Assembly: GCF_000381925.1 (NCBI RefSeq)
Contig: NZ_KB907307.1
Location: 2,604,001 to 2,668,000, forward strand
Source: Nocardia sp. BMG111209
Lineage (GTDB): Bacteria > Actinomycetota > Actinomycetes > Mycobacteriales > Mycobacteriaceae
Reading direction: 5' to 3'
Length of the DNA stretch: 64,000 nt
Part shown: in pieces, positions 25,874 through 35,154 of the stretch
Numbering within the stretch: position 1 is the first letter of the stretch
Layout: each line of letters starts with the position of its first letter
Translations under genes and position numbers: made by a program
The notes under the pieces: generated by a model
Seen by the model: only the letters and a program-made list of their open reading frames with translations
What the model was told of the DNA's origin: nothing
The model's database searches: none

Positions 25874-27194
25874 TCAGCGGTACGCCGGTCGGCGGCGGTG
25901 CTCCCCCGTGCTGCACGATGCGTTGGGCCATGCGCGGATGTGCCAGTACCGCAGGCGGTTCGACCAGATTCACGACCCGCAGGAAGGTGCGGGCCACCCG
26001 GGGGTCGAGATGTGCGGCGCGGTGGGTGCGGGCCAGATAGGCGTTGGTGAATCGGGTACGGAGCGTGCGGGTTCCGGCGACGCCGGGATGCGCGAGGTCG
26101 GCGGCCGAGGCCAATTGCCAGGCGGCGGTGACGCATTCGGTGGCCGTGGCGTAGAAGCGGGACGGCAGTTCGGTGTCGTCGGCGCTCAGGCAGTCGCGCA
26201 GTGCCAGCGCCTGCTGCGCGGCGACGGTCATGCCCTGGGCGTACAGGGGATTGAAACTGCACAGGGCGTCGCCGACGACCAGGAATCCGGCCGGGGCGGT
26301 GAGGCGGTCGAATCTGCGGCGGACCGAGCTGCGGAAGCGGTACGGGGCCGGATCCGCCGAAGGCGCACCGGCGCAGACGATGTCGTACAGGTCGGAGGTC
26401 GGCAGGCTCGCGGCGAACTGCGCGAATCCGCGCGGATCCGTCGGTGGATGGTCGCCCAGCATGCCCGCGAGGGTGACCTGCCAGCGGTCGCCCTCGACCC
26501 GGATCGCTCCCCCGCCGCGGCCGTCGGCCCCGGCGGAGACCACGACGGCGCTGTGCCCGCCCAGCTGGCCGGGACGATGCCGGAAGAATCCGGAGGCGTA
26601 GCCGAGGTCGACCTCGCGGCGCTGCTCGTGCGGCGGCCGGGCGCCGAGGTCCAGCAGCCATTCCGCGGCGCGCGAGGCCCGGCCGGTGGCGTCCACCACG
26701 AGATCCGCGGCGACGGTGGACTTCTCGCCGTCGGCGGAGATGTGCACGCCCGTCACCCGGCGGCCGTCGCCGGTCAGCCCGCGCGCGACGGTGCGCTCCC
26801 GCCATCGCACCCCGGGGCGGGACAGGACATGCTCGCGCAGAACCGATTCCAGGACCGGGCGGGTGGCCAGCACCGAGGTGAGCCCGGTCGCGGTGGGCGC
26901 GACCCGCAGACCACCCGCGTACCAGCGGGTTCCGACGAGCACCTCCGAGACGGTGGCGCCCCGGGCCGCCATCTCGGAGGTGAAGGTGGGGATCAGCTGT
27001 TCGATGGCGGTACGCCCCCGGTCGAGCAGGCCGTGGATGTGCCGCGCCTGCGGCACCCCGCGGCGCAGCTCGCATCCGTCGACGGTGTCGCGTTCCAGGA
27101 CGGTCACGCGGGAAAAGCGTTCCGACAGCACCCGTGCCGTCAGCAGGCCGGCCACCCCGGCGCCGAGCACGACCGCATGGCGGTCGCCGCTCAC
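25866..27194 (-). CDS. FAD-dependent monooxygenase (group A-like)
   Basis: 442 aa. The N-terminal GAGVAGLLTARVLSERF is the FAD dinucleotide-binding fold, with VLERD after it; FLVVGDALCSFNPLYAQGMTVA is the second FAD motif (GD) of group A flavin monooxygenases. The overall match is to the tryptophan-halogenase/geranylgeranyl-reductase-like branch, but the halogenase WxWxIP motif is absent. Likely an NAD(P)H-dependent hydroxylase or epoxidase acting on a lipid or polyketide. Its start overlaps the P450 stop by 4 bp, so it is the third gene of a P450-P450-FAD operon. Confidence 0.87.
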   Translation of the reverse strand: MSGDRHAVVLGAGVAGLLTARVLSERFSRVTVLERDTVDGCELRRGVPQARHIHGLLDRGRTAIEQLIPTFTSEMAARGATVSEVLVGTRWYAGGLRVAPTATGLTSVLATRPVLESVLREHVLSRPGVRWRERTVARGLTGDGRRVTGVHISADGEKSTVAADLVVDATGRASRAAEWLLDLGARPPHEQRREVDLGYASGFFRHRPGQLGGHSAVVVSAGADGRGGGAIRVEGDRWQVTLAGMLGDHPPTDPRGFAQFAASLPTSDLYDIVCAGAPSADPAPYRFRSSVRRRFDRLTAPAGFLVVGDALCSFNPLYAQGMTVAAQQALALRDCLSADDTELPSRFYATATECVTAAWQLASAADLAHPGVAGTRTLRTRFTNAYLARTHRAAHLDPRVARTFLRVVNLVEPPAVLAHPRMAQRIVQHGGAPPPTGVPLIR

Positions 27195-28405
27195 AGGGTT
27201 ACCGGCAGCGACGCGATGCCGCGATGGATGAGGCTGGGCTGATATTCGACGCTGTCGACGACCGGCACCGGCCGAGGTGCCCGCTCGAGCAGGGTCCGGA
27301 TCGCGGTCTCGGCCTCGAGCCGCGCCAGCGGCGCGCCGACGCAGAAGTGGACGCCGAGGCTGAAGCCGAGATGTTTACGCGCGGGCCGGTTTCCGGCGTA
27401 GCGGGTGACGTCGAAGGTGTCGGCGTTCGCGAACACCCGCTCGTCGCGGCCGGCCGATCCGGTGAGCACCACGACGCCGTCGCCGCGGCGGAACTGCTTG
27501 CCGCCCACCTCGGTATCGGCCAGCGCCACCCGGATGGTGAACTGGGTCGGCGCGTCGTAGCGCAACATCTCGTCCAGCGCCGGGGCGATCAGCTCCGGCC
27601 GGCTGCGCAGCAGTTCCCACTGGTCCGGATTGCGCAGCAGCGCGTGGATTCCGTTGCCGATCAGGTTGATCGAGGTCTCCATCCCGGCCACCAGCAGCAA
27701 CAGCGCCAGGCCGATGATCTCCGCCTCGGTGAGATGGTCACCGTCGGCGATGAGCTGACCCAGCAGATCCGTGGTCGGCTCGGCCCGCTTGCGCGCGACC
27801 AGTTCGCCGAAGTAGGCCATGCACGCGCCGGCCGCGGTCGCGCGCTCGGTGACATCGGCGGGTTCGAGCAGCCAGTCGGGATCGGTGCCGCGGGCGATGG
27901 CCAGCTGCCAGCGTCGGAATTCCGCGCCGCGGTTCGGATCCGCGCCGAGCAGCCGCACCGGGATCATTGCCACCGCCAGCGGAACCGCGAGATCGTGGAG
28001 GATGTCCAGCCCGCCGCGCGCCAGCCCCTTCGACACCAGATCGTCGACGACCCGGCCCGCGAGCGGGGTCAGCTCGGCGATCGTCTTCGGGGTGAACGCC
28101 TTCGCGACCAGTTTGCGGTATCGGCCGTGATCGGGCGGATCCATCCGCACGAACGAGCCCGGAATGGCCGCCGTCGCATCGCGGAACGGGCTGATGCCGG
28201 CGGAATAGCCGTGGCCCCAGTCGGATCCGGTGAGGACGGCGGCGCATTCCTCGTAGCGGGTGACGAGGGTGACGGGTACGTCGCCGAACCGGTACGGCAG
28301 CAGCGCCGCCGCGTCCCGCAACCGCCGATACGCCGGATACGGATCGGCGTGGATGCCGGGATCGAAGGGATCGAGGGTGAGATCGGCAGGGGTTGTGCTG
28401 CTCAT
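27191..28405 (-). CDS. Cytochrome P450
   Basis: 404 aa. I-helix oxygen-activation motif VAGMETS near residue 240, ExxR pair (DEMLRYDAPTQF region), and the haem ligand loop FSLGVHFCVGAPLAR, which contains the axial Cys. A GHGYSAGISPF segment and RMDPPDHGRYRKLVAKAF (C-helix, haem propionate) are typical CYP107/CYP105-like actinobacterial P450s. Soluble, needs ferredoxin; no ferredoxin gene is in this operon. Overlaps both neighbours by 4 bp. Confidence 0.93.
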   Translation of the reverse strand: MSSTTPADLTLDPFDPGIHADPYPAYRRLRDAAALLPYRFGDVPVTLVTRYEECAAVLTGSDWGHGYSAGISPFRDATAAIPGSFVRMDPPDHGRYRKLVAKAFTPKTIAELTPLAGRVVDDLVSKGLARGGLDILHDLAVPLAVAMIPVRLLGADPNRGAEFRRWQLAIARGTDPDWLLEPADVTERATAAGACMAYFGELVARKRAEPTTDLLGQLIADGDHLTEAEIIGLALLLLVAGMETSINLIGNGIHALLRNPDQWELLRSRPELIAPALDEMLRYDAPTQFTIRVALADTEVGGKQFRRGDGVVVLTGSAGRDERVFANADTFDVTRYAGNRPARKHLGFSLGVHFCVGAPLARLEAETAIRTLLERAPRPVPVVDSVEYQPSLIHRGIASLPVTL

Positions 28406-29643
28406 CGGGACCGGACCTCCACCAGCAGTCGGGACATGCCGCGTACTACCACGTTCGGGCGGTACGGGGGTTCTTCGCACAGGGTCAGCGTGGCCACGCG
28501 CTCGGCGAAACAGCCGAGCACGGCCTGCATTTCGAGCCGGGCCAGCGGCGCGCCCAGGCAGTAGTGCAGGCCCAGGCCGAAGGACAGATGCCGTTGCGTG
28601 CCGCGGTCGGGCAGGTAGCGGGTGATGTCGAAGCGGTCGGGGTCGGCGAAGGCCGCCCCGTCCCGGTTCGCCGAGCCCATCATCACGATCACCGCGTCGC
28701 CGGGGGCGAATGTCGTTCCGCCGACCTCGATTTCGGCGTGCGCGGTGCGGGTGGTCAGATGGACCGGCGGGTCGTACCGCAGGACCTCGTCCACCGCGGG
28801 GGCGCAGAGGGTGGCGGGATCGGCTCGCAGCCGGTCGAATTCCGCGGGATGGCGGATCAGCGCGAGCACCCCGTTGGCGATCAGGTTCACCGTGGTCTCG
28901 TGGCCCGCGACCACCAGGATCAGCAGTGTGCCGAGCAGTTCGGTAGGGGTCAGCCGGGCGCCCTCGGCCTCGGCGCGCACCAGCGCGCTGATCAGGTCGG
29001 CGCGCGGACTGCGCGCGCGCTGCCGCAGCAGATCCCCGAAGAATTCCTCGAATTCCCGGACCGCGCGGGAGCGGGCCGCCAATTCCTCCGGCGCCAGCAG
29101 GAAATCGGGATCCAGGCCGCGGGAGATCGCCGCGGACATGTCCCGGACATGTTCGTGACATTCCGCCGGAACGCCGAGCAATTCGCAGATCATGGTGAGC
29201 GGCAGCGGATAAGCCAATTCCTCGATGAGATCGGCCCGGTCCCGCGAGCGGATGCCGTCCACGAGCCCGGCCGCCAATTCCTCGGCGCGGTCGCGCAGTC
29301 CGGCCACGGTGCGGGCGGTGAACGCCTGCCCGACCAGGCCGCGCAGCCGGGTGTGCTCCGGCGGCTCCTGCCACAGGAACGAGCCGGGCAGCTCCACGTC
29401 GCTGTCCCCGTGCAGCAGCTGGGGTTCCTCCGCGTGGCTCCAGCGCGCGTCCTGCAGGATCGCGCGGGCCTCGGCATACCCGGCGACCAGCCGGGCATCG
29501 TGCGGGCCGGGCACGAACGGCCCGGCCGCCCGCAGGATCCGGTAGCTGTCGTAGGGGTTGTGCCGGCTGTGCGGTGCGACGCTGTCGACCACCGCCGTCA
29601 GCACCGTGTCGGATTCCTGCACTGTGGCACCGTCGGAACTCAC
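28402..29643 (-). CDS. Cytochrome P450
   Basis: 413 aa. I-helix VVAGHETT, ExxR followed by [10 protein letters not shown], and haem loop [15 protein letters not shown]. It is a separate P450 group from the next gene ([13 protein letters not shown] resembles the type in the P450 half of the fusion at 54422-56110). GTG at 29643 has AGGAG 7 bases before it; upstream codons lack P450 similarity. First gene of the P450-P450-FAD operon, overlapping the next by 4 bp, divergent from the FAAL operon across a palindrome. Confidence 0.93.
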   Translation of the reverse strand: MSSDGATVQESDTVLTAVVDSVAPHSRHNPYDSYRILRAAGPFVPGPHDARLVAGYAEARAILQDARWSHAEEPQLLHGDSDVELPGSFLWQEPPEHTRLRGLVGQAFTARTVAGLRDRAEELAAGLVDGIRSRDRADLIEELAYPLPLTMICELLGVPAECHEHVRDMSAAISRGLDPDFLLAPEELAARSRAVREFEEFFGDLLRQRARSPRADLISALVRAEAEGARLTPTELLGTLLILVVAGHETTVNLIANGVLALIRHPAEFDRLRADPATLCAPAVDEVLRYDPPVHLTTRTAHAEIEVGGTTFAPGDAVIVMMGSANRDGAAFADPDRFDITRYLPDRGTQRHLSFGLGLHYCLGAPLARLEMQAVLGCFAERVATLTLCEEPPYRPNVVVRGMSRLLVEVRSR

Positions 29644-29678
29644 CGAGCGACTCCTGCCGAGGACATGGGATGAAATAT

Positions 29679-29700
29679 CGGGCGAATTCGAATTCGCCCG
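29679..29700. promoter_or_regulatory. Perfect 22-bp palindrome between divergent operons
   Basis: CGGGCGAATTCGAATTCGCCCG reads the same on both strands. It lies 36 bp before the P450 start and about 200 bp before the FAAL start, so it can control both operons. Its half-site GCGAAT recurs at 60198-60212 in cassette 2. Confidence 0.75.
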
Positions 29701-29902
29701 GCACGTTGGCGGCAACCGTGGCCGCCGGGCACCATCGTGCGGCATCCGGGGTTCGCGCACGGTCCGCGATCGCGGATTTCTATCGCGTCATCGCGGTGCG
29801 CTTTATCGCCCGGGAGAATTGCCCGATCGACATCGATTATCGCCGGGCGTAGTTAAGAATCCGTTCAGGGCACGGTCACCCGGCGCTGTTGTCGTGAGCA
29901 CC

Positions 29903-31570
29903 ATGAATTCGTCGGAATCGGACGGGACGCTGCCGAGTCGCCTCGCCGGGATCGCGGAAGAGCGGCCGGACGTCTCGGCCACGTTCTGGTCACTGCGGCA
30001 GTCACTGAGCTACGCCGATCTGCACGCCCGCGCCGTCGAGGCGGCGGCCACGCTGGTCCGCCGCGGTGTGCGCCGCGGCGAGCCGGTCGGCATCCTGAGC
30101 CCCAACGCGCCGGAATTCCTCATCGGCCTGTTCGCGGTGACCGCGGCCGGTGGCGCCGCGGCGCCGCTGCCGCTGCCCAGCGGCGCGCAGCAGTTGCGTT
30201 CCTACCCACAGCGATTGGCGGCCATCGCCGCGGCGGCGGGGATGCGGTCGATCCTGGTGTCGCCGCGGCTGGCCGGGCCGGTGGCCGCGCTGACGGGCAC
30301 GGTGGACGTCGAATTCATCGATACCACAACGCTGTTCGAGGACGGCGATCCGGTGACGCTGCCCCGGATCGGTCCGGACGATCCGGCGATCGTGCAGTTC
30401 ACCTCCGGCAGTACGTCCGCGCCGAAAGGTGTACTGCTGACCCATCGCAACGCGCTCGCGGGCCTGGCGGCGATCCGGCAGGGCATCGCGCTGGATCGCA
30501 CCGATCAGGGCGGGTTCTGGCTGCCGCTGTTCCACGATATGGGCCTGTTCGGCACGCTGTCGGCGATCCTGCGCGGCATTCCGGCGCATCTGTGGTCGCC
30601 GACGGCCTTCGTCAAGGATCCGGCCCGCTGGCTGCGGGAATTCGCCGAGGCGAAGGTCACGATCACCGCGATGCCCAGTTTCGGCTATCAGGCGCTGCTG
30701 GACGCGGTGCCGGCGGAGCGGGCCGCCGATCACGATCTGCGGCACTGGCGGATCGCCTTCAACGGCGCGGAACCGATCTCGCAGGCGGTCGTGCGGGAAT
30801 TCTGCGCGCGCTTCGGCCCGGCCGGGTTCGCGCCGACGGCGATGTTCGGCGTGTACGGCATGGCCGAGGCGACCCTCGCGGTGACTTTCCCACCGCTGCA
30901 CCGGGAACCGCATTTCGAATGGGTGGATCGCGAGCCGCTGAGCCGGTCCGGATACGCCGTGACCGTGCCGCCGGGATCGCCCGGCGCGCGGCCGATCGCC
31001 GGCGTCGGCTATCCCGTGGCCGGCATGCGACTGCGCCTGGTGGACACCGAATCCGGGTGCGACGTCCTCGACGGCAGCGTCGGCGAGATCCTGCTGCGCG
31101 GCGATTCGGTCACCGGCGGCTATCTCACCGCCGACCCGGACGTCGCCGACCGGCTGTTCACCGGCGGCTGGCTGCGCACCGGCGATCTCGGATATCGCCG
31201 GGAGGGTGAGCTGTTCATCACCGGCCGGCACAAGGAGATGATCACCGTCCGGGGCGAGAACCACTACGCGCTGGATGTGGAGGCCGCCGTCGAGGGTCTC
31301 GACGGCATCTACCGCGGCCGCTGTATCGCCGTCGCCGATCCCGAACACGACGCGATGGCCGTCATCGTCGAAACCGACTGCGCCGGAATCGAAGCCGACG
31401 CGCTGACCGCGGCGGTCCGGGCCCGGATCGCCGCGGAACTCGGACTGGCCGACGTGCAGGTGTACCCGGTGCCGCCGCGCACCATCCCGCGCACCTCGAG
31501 CGGCAAGCTGCAACGCCTGGCCGCCCGCGAGCTCATCACGAACGGCAGTGTCGCCCTTCCCCTTTCGTAG
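29903..31570 (+). CDS. Fatty acyl-AMP ligase (FAAL-like)
   Basis: 555-aa ANL-superfamily ligase. A3 motif QFTSGSTSAPKGV, a LPLFHDMGLFGTL motif typical of FAALs, YGMAEATLAVTF (A5), TGDLGYRREGELFITGRHKEMI (A7-A8) and PRTSSGKLQR (A10 Lys). FAALs adenylate a fatty acid and pass it to an ACP without CoA; an ACP is encoded four genes on. ATG at 29903 (a GTG at 29894 is possible). First gene of a six-gene plus operon with ferritin-like protein, hotdog protein, ACP and methyltransferase. Confidence 0.9.
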   Translation: MNSSESDGTLPSRLAGIAEERPDVSATFWSLRQSLSYADLHARAVEAAATLVRRGVRRGEPVGILSPNAPEFLIGLFAVTAAGGAAAPLPLPSGAQQLRSYPQRLAAIAAAAGMRSILVSPRLAGPVAALTGTVDVEFIDTTTLFEDGDPVTLPRIGPDDPAIVQFTSGSTSAPKGVLLTHRNALAGLAAIRQGIALDRTDQGGFWLPLFHDMGLFGTLSAILRGIPAHLWSPTAFVKDPARWLREFAEAKVTITAMPSFGYQALLDAVPAERAADHDLRHWRIAFNGAEPISQAVVREFCARFGPAGFAPTAMFGVYGMAEATLAVTFPPLHREPHFEWVDREPLSRSGYAVTVPPGSPGARPIAGVGYPVAGMRLRLVDTESGCDVLDGSVGEILLRGDSVTGGYLTADPDVADRLFTGGWLRTGDLGYRREGELFITGRHKEMITVRGENHYALDVEAAVEGLDGIYRGRCIAVADPEHDAMAVIVETDCAGIEADALTAAVRARIAAELGLADVQVYPVPPRTIPRTSSGKLQRLAARELITNGSVALPLS

Positions 31571-31596
31571 TCGATTCATCAGCAGCAGAAACCGGA

Positions 31597-32394
31597 GTGT
31601 CCCCCGTGCACAGCTTCGACGTCTTCCGCCACTACGAGCGGCTGCATTGGACAGTGGCCGACCTCGCCCTCGACACCGTCGATCCCTCCCTCGTCGAGCC
31701 CGAATACATCACGCTCGCCAAGAGCGCCTCTATGGGTGAGTCGAATGTGATCGCCGCCGTGCACGGATTCCTCGACGAATTCGTCGACGACTACGATTTC
31801 TCCACCTTCGCGGTCGTGTGGGGTCATCAGGAGGTCCAGCACCACTACGCGTTCCGGTCCTGGCTCGCCGCGATCGGCGAGAGCGTGGACGACGCGGTGG
31901 TAGGCGCGATGCGGGCGCCCTACGCGCCGGGCACCACCCCGTCGGCGACGCTGGCCACCAACATCATCTCCGAGCTCACGGTCAATCACGTGTACCGCGC
32001 GGTCTCGCAGTGGGTCAACGAGCCGATCCTGAAGAACCTGCTGCTCAACGCGAGTCGCGACGAGGCCGGGCACGCGAGGGAATTCATCCACTACACCACC
32101 GAGCGGCTGGCCCGCCGGCCGGAGGAACTGCCGTCGGTGCTCGAGACCCTCTACGTGTACAGCTCCGAGGCGCGGATCAAACATCCGGTGAGCACGTTCA
32201 AGAGCGGTATCGCCGAACTCGGCGACCACGAGACGATCGACACCGGCTTCGAGCTGTTCCTGGAGAAGATCGCCGCCACGGGCGAACTGGAGGTGCTGCA
32301 CGACAAGGTGCGCCGCACCTTCGCCGGGATCACCGGCCTGGATCTGTCCAGCAATGCCAAGGTGCGCCGGGCGCTGGCCGAAGCGATCTCCTGA
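31597..32394 (+). CDS. Ferritin-like di-iron protein (acyl-ACP desaturase-related)
   Basis: 265 aa, GTG start at 31597 (or 31606). Two helical pairs supply di-iron ligands: WGHQEVQHHY (E-x-x-H) and ASRDEAGHAREF (E-x-x-H), plus a SELTVNH Glu. That is the carboxylate-bridged di-iron four-helix bundle. It resembles acyl-ACP desaturases and related oxygenases. With FAAL and ACP in the same operon it probably oxidises an ACP-bound acyl chain. Precise reaction (desaturation, hydroxylation or decarboxylation) cannot be read from the sequence. Confidence 0.75.
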   Translation: MSPVHSFDVFRHYERLHWTVADLALDTVDPSLVEPEYITLAKSASMGESNVIAAVHGFLDEFVDDYDFSTFAVVWGHQEVQHHYAFRSWLAAIGESVDDAVVGAMRAPYAPGTTPSATLATNIISELTVNHVYRAVSQWVNEPILKNLLLNASRDEAGHAREFIHYTTERLARRPEELPSVLETLYVYSSEARIKHPVSTFKSGIAELGDHETIDTGFELFLEKIAATGELEVLHDKVRRTFAGITGLDLSSNAKVRRALAEAIS

Positions 32395-32398
32395 GCCG

Positions 32399-32935
32399 AT
32401 GGACGAATCCCTGCACGTCCCATGGTCGGTGATCCCGGACTACCGGTGTTTCGGCTGTTCGCCGCACAATCCGGCCGGGCTGAGCCTGACGTTCACCCCG
32501 CATCCCGACGGCCTGCAGTCCCGCGTGCGGCTCGGCCGCGCCTTCGAGTCGTATCCGGGTGTGGTGCACGGCGGGCTGATCGGCGTGATCTGCGACGAGG
32601 TGATGGGCAATCTGATCGTGCTGGCTCGGCGGGTGCCCGCCTTCACCGTGACCCAGCGCACCCGGTTCCTCACCCCGCTGCTCGTCGATCGCGACTATGT
32701 CTGTATCGCAACGCTTCCGGAGCCGGAGCGGCCGTCGCACGCCGGCATCATCGCGGCGGCCGCGGAGATCCGCGACGCCGACGGCGCGGTCTGCGCCACC
32801 TCGACCGCGGGCTACCGGCCGTTCGATCTGGCCGACGTCCGCCACCAGCTGACCCTCGACGACACCGAGGTCGATCGTCTCTCCGAGGCCCTGTCCGCAC
32901 CGAACCACTTCTCCCAGAACGGAGTTACCCGATGA
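32399..32935 (+). CDS. PaaI-type hotdog thioesterase
   Basis: 178 aa. The segment YPGVVHGGLIGVICDEVMGN is the PaaI/YiiD hotdog signature (H-G-G followed by D-E), and FLTPLLVDRDY the second strand. RCFGCSPHNPAGLSL at the N-terminus is typical of this subfamily. ATG at 32399 lies 4 bp after the upstream stop. It may release or edit the ACP-bound acyl group made by the cassette. The stop overlaps the ACP start by 4 bp. Confidence 0.83.
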   Translation: MDESLHVPWSVIPDYRCFGCSPHNPAGLSLTFTPHPDGLQSRVRLGRAFESYPGVVHGGLIGVICDEVMGNLIVLARRVPAFTVTQRTRFLTPLLVDRDYVCIATLPEPERPSHAGIIAAAAEIRDADGAVCATSTAGYRPFDLADVRHQLTLDDTEVDRLSEALSAPNHFSQNGVTR

Positions 32936-33189
32936 GCGTGCTCACCGACGACATCCTGCGCACCGTCACCGACATCGCCGCCGCCGAGACCGGGATCCCG
33001 GCCGCCGAACTGGGCCCGCAGGTCGACCTGCGCGGCCTGGCCGGCGTGGACTCGGTGCGGGTGCTGCGCATGATCGCCCGCATCGAGCGCACCTACGACA
33101 TCGAACTCGAGGACGAGGACGTGTTCGGCCTGTCCACGCTCGCCGACGTGGTCACCGTGGTGGACCGGGCCCGGCAGGAGGCGGCGTGA
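32932..33189 (+). CDS. Acyl carrier protein
   Basis: 85 aa. The GVDSVRVLRMI motif near residue 39 supplies the Ser that takes a phosphopantetheine arm; flanking helices I (DDILRTVTDIAAAE) and IV are normal. A dedicated ACP for the FAAL of this operon. Overlaps the hotdog gene (ATGA) and the methyltransferase gene (GTGA). Confidence 0.9.
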   Translation: MSVLTDDILRTVTDIAAAETGIPAAELGPQVDLRGLAGVDSVRVLRMIARIERTYDIELEDEDVFGLSTLADVVTVVDRARQEAA

Positions 33190-34022
33190 ACACCCAGGTC
33201 GCCGACACCAACCAGCACTACGACCTCGACCCCGATCTGTTCGGCGAATTCCTGGATCCGCTGCGCAAGTACAGTTCCGGGCTGTACCTGTCGCAGGCCG
33301 ACACCCTGGAACAGGCGCAGCGCCAGAAGCTCACCTTCGTCGCGGGCCGGCTGGGCCTGCGCGGCGGCGAGAAGCTGCTCGACGCCGGCTGCGGCTGGGG
33401 TTCGCTGATCCTGTACATGGCCGCCGAATTCGATTGCGACACACTCGGTATCAGCCCGGCCCCGCGCCAGCACGAGTACATCGCGAGCCAGGCCGCCGTC
33501 CGCGGGCTCACCGGCCGGGTGCACACCCGGGTCGGGCACTTCGAGCGGATCGACCTGCCGGAGCGGGCTTTCGACGCCGTCACCATGCTCGGCTCGATCG
33601 TGCACATGCCGGACGCGCCGGCCGTGCTGCGCCGCGCCCGCGCCACCCTGCGCCGCGGCGGCATGCTGTACCTGTCGGAGAGCTGCTTCCGGAACGAGAA
33701 GGCGCGCAACGCCTTCGACGACCGCGACGGCACCCGGTTCATCCGCGGCGACATCTTCGGTTTCGGTGAGCTGCGCCCGCTGTCGGAACTGGTGGCCGCC
33801 GCCGAGGACGCCGGCTTCGCGATCGTCGCCGTCGACGATCTCACCGACCACTACCGCCGCACCATCGACGACTGGATCGAAAACGTCGACGCCGCCGCCG
33901 ACCGGATCGAGGCCCACGGCGCGGGCTCCGCCGCGCATCTGCGGCGCTACCTCGAGATCGCCAACGCCGGTTGGGGTTACACCACCAAGCACTACGCGCT
34001 GACCTGCCGCAACGGCCGCTGA
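33186..34022 (+). CDS. AdoMet methyltransferase, cyclopropane-synthase-like
   Basis: 278 aa, GTG start overlapping the ACP stop. The Rossmann AdoMet motif DAGCGWGS sits near residue 67; N-terminal HYDLDPDLFGEFLDPLRKYSSGLY matches the CFA/mycolic acid cyclopropane synthase family opening. These enzymes add methyl or cyclopropane to unsaturated acyl chains or small molecules. With an ACP and a desaturase-like gene alongside, methylation or cyclopropanation of an ACP-bound unsaturated chain is plausible. The C-terminal CFA signature is diverged, so a small-molecule methyltransferase is also possible. Confidence 0.8.
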   Translation: MNTQVADTNQHYDLDPDLFGEFLDPLRKYSSGLYLSQADTLEQAQRQKLTFVAGRLGLRGGEKLLDAGCGWGSLILYMAAEFDCDTLGISPAPRQHEYIASQAAVRGLTGRVHTRVGHFERIDLPERAFDAVTMLGSIVHMPDAPAVLRRARATLRRGGMLYLSESCFRNEKARNAFDDRDGTRFIRGDIFGFGELRPLSELVAAAEDAGFAIVAVDDLTDHYRRTIDDWIENVDAAADRIEAHGAGSAAHLRRYLEIANAGWGYTTKHYALTCRNGR

Positions 34023-34044
34023 CGCCGGGAAGGACCACAGCGAG

Positions 34045-34887
34045 ATGACTTCCGACGACACCCTGCTCCCCGTCGCCGAGGTGTCCACGGCCGTGGACGA
34101 TTTCCTCGCGGCTTCGCCCGCGGCCCGCGCCTGGGACGTGGAGACCGCCTTCGACTGGTCCGCCGCCGATGCCGAACTGCTCACCGAGGGCCAGCGGTCC
34201 GCGGTGCGGTTCATCACCCTCATCGAGGACCACCTGCCCGGCTATTTCGATGTCTACCACCGGAATTTCCCGGTGGACGACACCGTGTCGCCGGAGCAGT
34301 TCGTGCACAACCGCGAGCTCTACCACTTCACCGTCCGCTGGGCGGTGGAGGAGGACACGCACGCGCGGGCGCTGGCCCGCTACCAGTCGGCCGCGGGTAT
34401 CGCCGAACCCGGCCCGCTGCGTACGGAACTGGCGGTCGAGGGACGCAAGCACTTCGATCTGCCGTACGAGCATCCGGTGCAGTTCTTCGCCTACGCCCTG
34501 GTGCAGGAGAAGGCGACCCAGATGTATTACCAGCAATTGCGCGACGTGGCCGGCGATCCGGTGCTCGCGGCGGTGCTGACCCGGTTGTCGCGCGACGAGG
34601 CACGGCATTTCAGCTTCTTCGCCGACGTGGTGACCCGCTACCTGCGGGTGCACGGCGACGCCGCGGTCGAGCCGATCCGCGACGTCGTCGCGAATTTCCG
34701 GATGCCGCTGGCGGATACGATGCGTGGCTACTGGCGATGGGCCCTGCGCATCGCCGACGTGGCCGACTACGACCACACCGCCGCCTACGAGCATCTGCTC
34801 AAGGTGATCGACCGGGCCGTCGACGCCCCCACCGACCGGGTCGACGAACTGCTCGACTTCATCGGCCGCTGCCGCGCCGTACGCTGA
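34045..34887 (+). CDS. Soluble acyl-ACP desaturase-like di-iron protein
   Basis: 280 aa. Seen: WAVEEDTHARAL (E-E-x-x-H) and LSRDEARHFSFFADV (D-E-x-x-H) with LVQEKATQMYY between: the ligand pattern of type-2 fatty-acid desaturase (DesA1-like, plant stearoyl-ACP desaturase family). Expected to introduce a double bond into an ACP-linked acyl chain using O2 and ferredoxin. A good GGAAGGA site precedes ATG at 34045. Last gene of the cassette-1 operon; a strong hairpin follows. Confidence 0.87.
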   Translation: MTSDDTLLPVAEVSTAVDDFLAASPAARAWDVETAFDWSAADAELLTEGQRSAVRFITLIEDHLPGYFDVYHRNFPVDDTVSPEQFVHNRELYHFTVRWAVEEDTHARALARYQSAAGIAEPGPLRTELAVEGRKHFDLPYEHPVQFFAYALVQEKATQMYYQQLRDVAGDPVLAAVLTRLSRDEARHFSFFADVVTRYLRVHGDAAVEPIRDVVANFRMPLADTMRGYWRWALRIADVADYDHTAAYEHLLKVIDRAVDAPTDRVDELLDFIGRCRAVR

Positions 34888-34896
34888 TCCGCTCCC

Positions 34897-34925
34897 CCGC
34901 CCCGGCCGCCCGTCGGCCGGGGCGG
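34897..34925 (+). terminator. Strong hairpin terminator of cassette 1
   Basis: Perfect 12-bp inverted repeat, CCGCCCCGGCCG at 34897-34908 and CGGCCGGGGCGG at 34914-34925, with a 5-nt loop, 10 bp after the last stop. Confidence 0.8.
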
Positions 34926-35001
34926 TTCGCCGTTTCCGCCCAGGACGGAGGAGTCTGGACGCCGCCAGGTTACGCGCGTAAGCTCAGCCCTCGAACCCGG
35001 C

Positions 35002-35105
35002 CCCGCACCTGCGGGCACAGGGCTCGGCCTCGTACCGCCCGGGTCCCCCGGCAGGTACCGAGGGCCCCACTGTGCCTGTGCGGCAACGGTTCTCACCAAC
35101 CGCAC
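35002..35105 (+). ncRNA. Structured 5' leader of the aldehyde dehydrogenase gene (candidate cis-RNA)
   Basis: Three hairpins are stacked before the gene: CCCGCA/TGCGGG at 35002-35015; a longer bulged stem with CCTCGTACC and GGTACCGAGG arms at about 35028-35063; and GTGCGG at 35078-35083 with CCGCAC at 35100-35105. The last ends 49 bp before the start codon. Inferred from complementarity; no known riboswitch class was recognised. Confidence 0.4.
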
Positions 35106-35154
35106 GCATCGCGCCGCCCCGCCCGGAGCGGCTCGGCGAAAGGATCATGGGACA

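Noticed and set aside
25866..27194. Flavin halogenase
   Set aside because: The GxGxxG and GD motifs fit, but the WxWxIP halogenase motif was not found.
29903..34887. Isonitrile-lipopeptide (ScoA-E-like) cluster
   Set aside because: FAAL, ACP and a hotdog protein are present, but there is no TauD-type non-haem iron enzyme and no NRPS.
35002..35105. Cobalamin or SAM riboswitch before the aldehyde dehydrogenase
   Set aside because: GGCCCCACTG resembles a cobalamin-box fragment, but the upstream conserved core and order of elements are missing.
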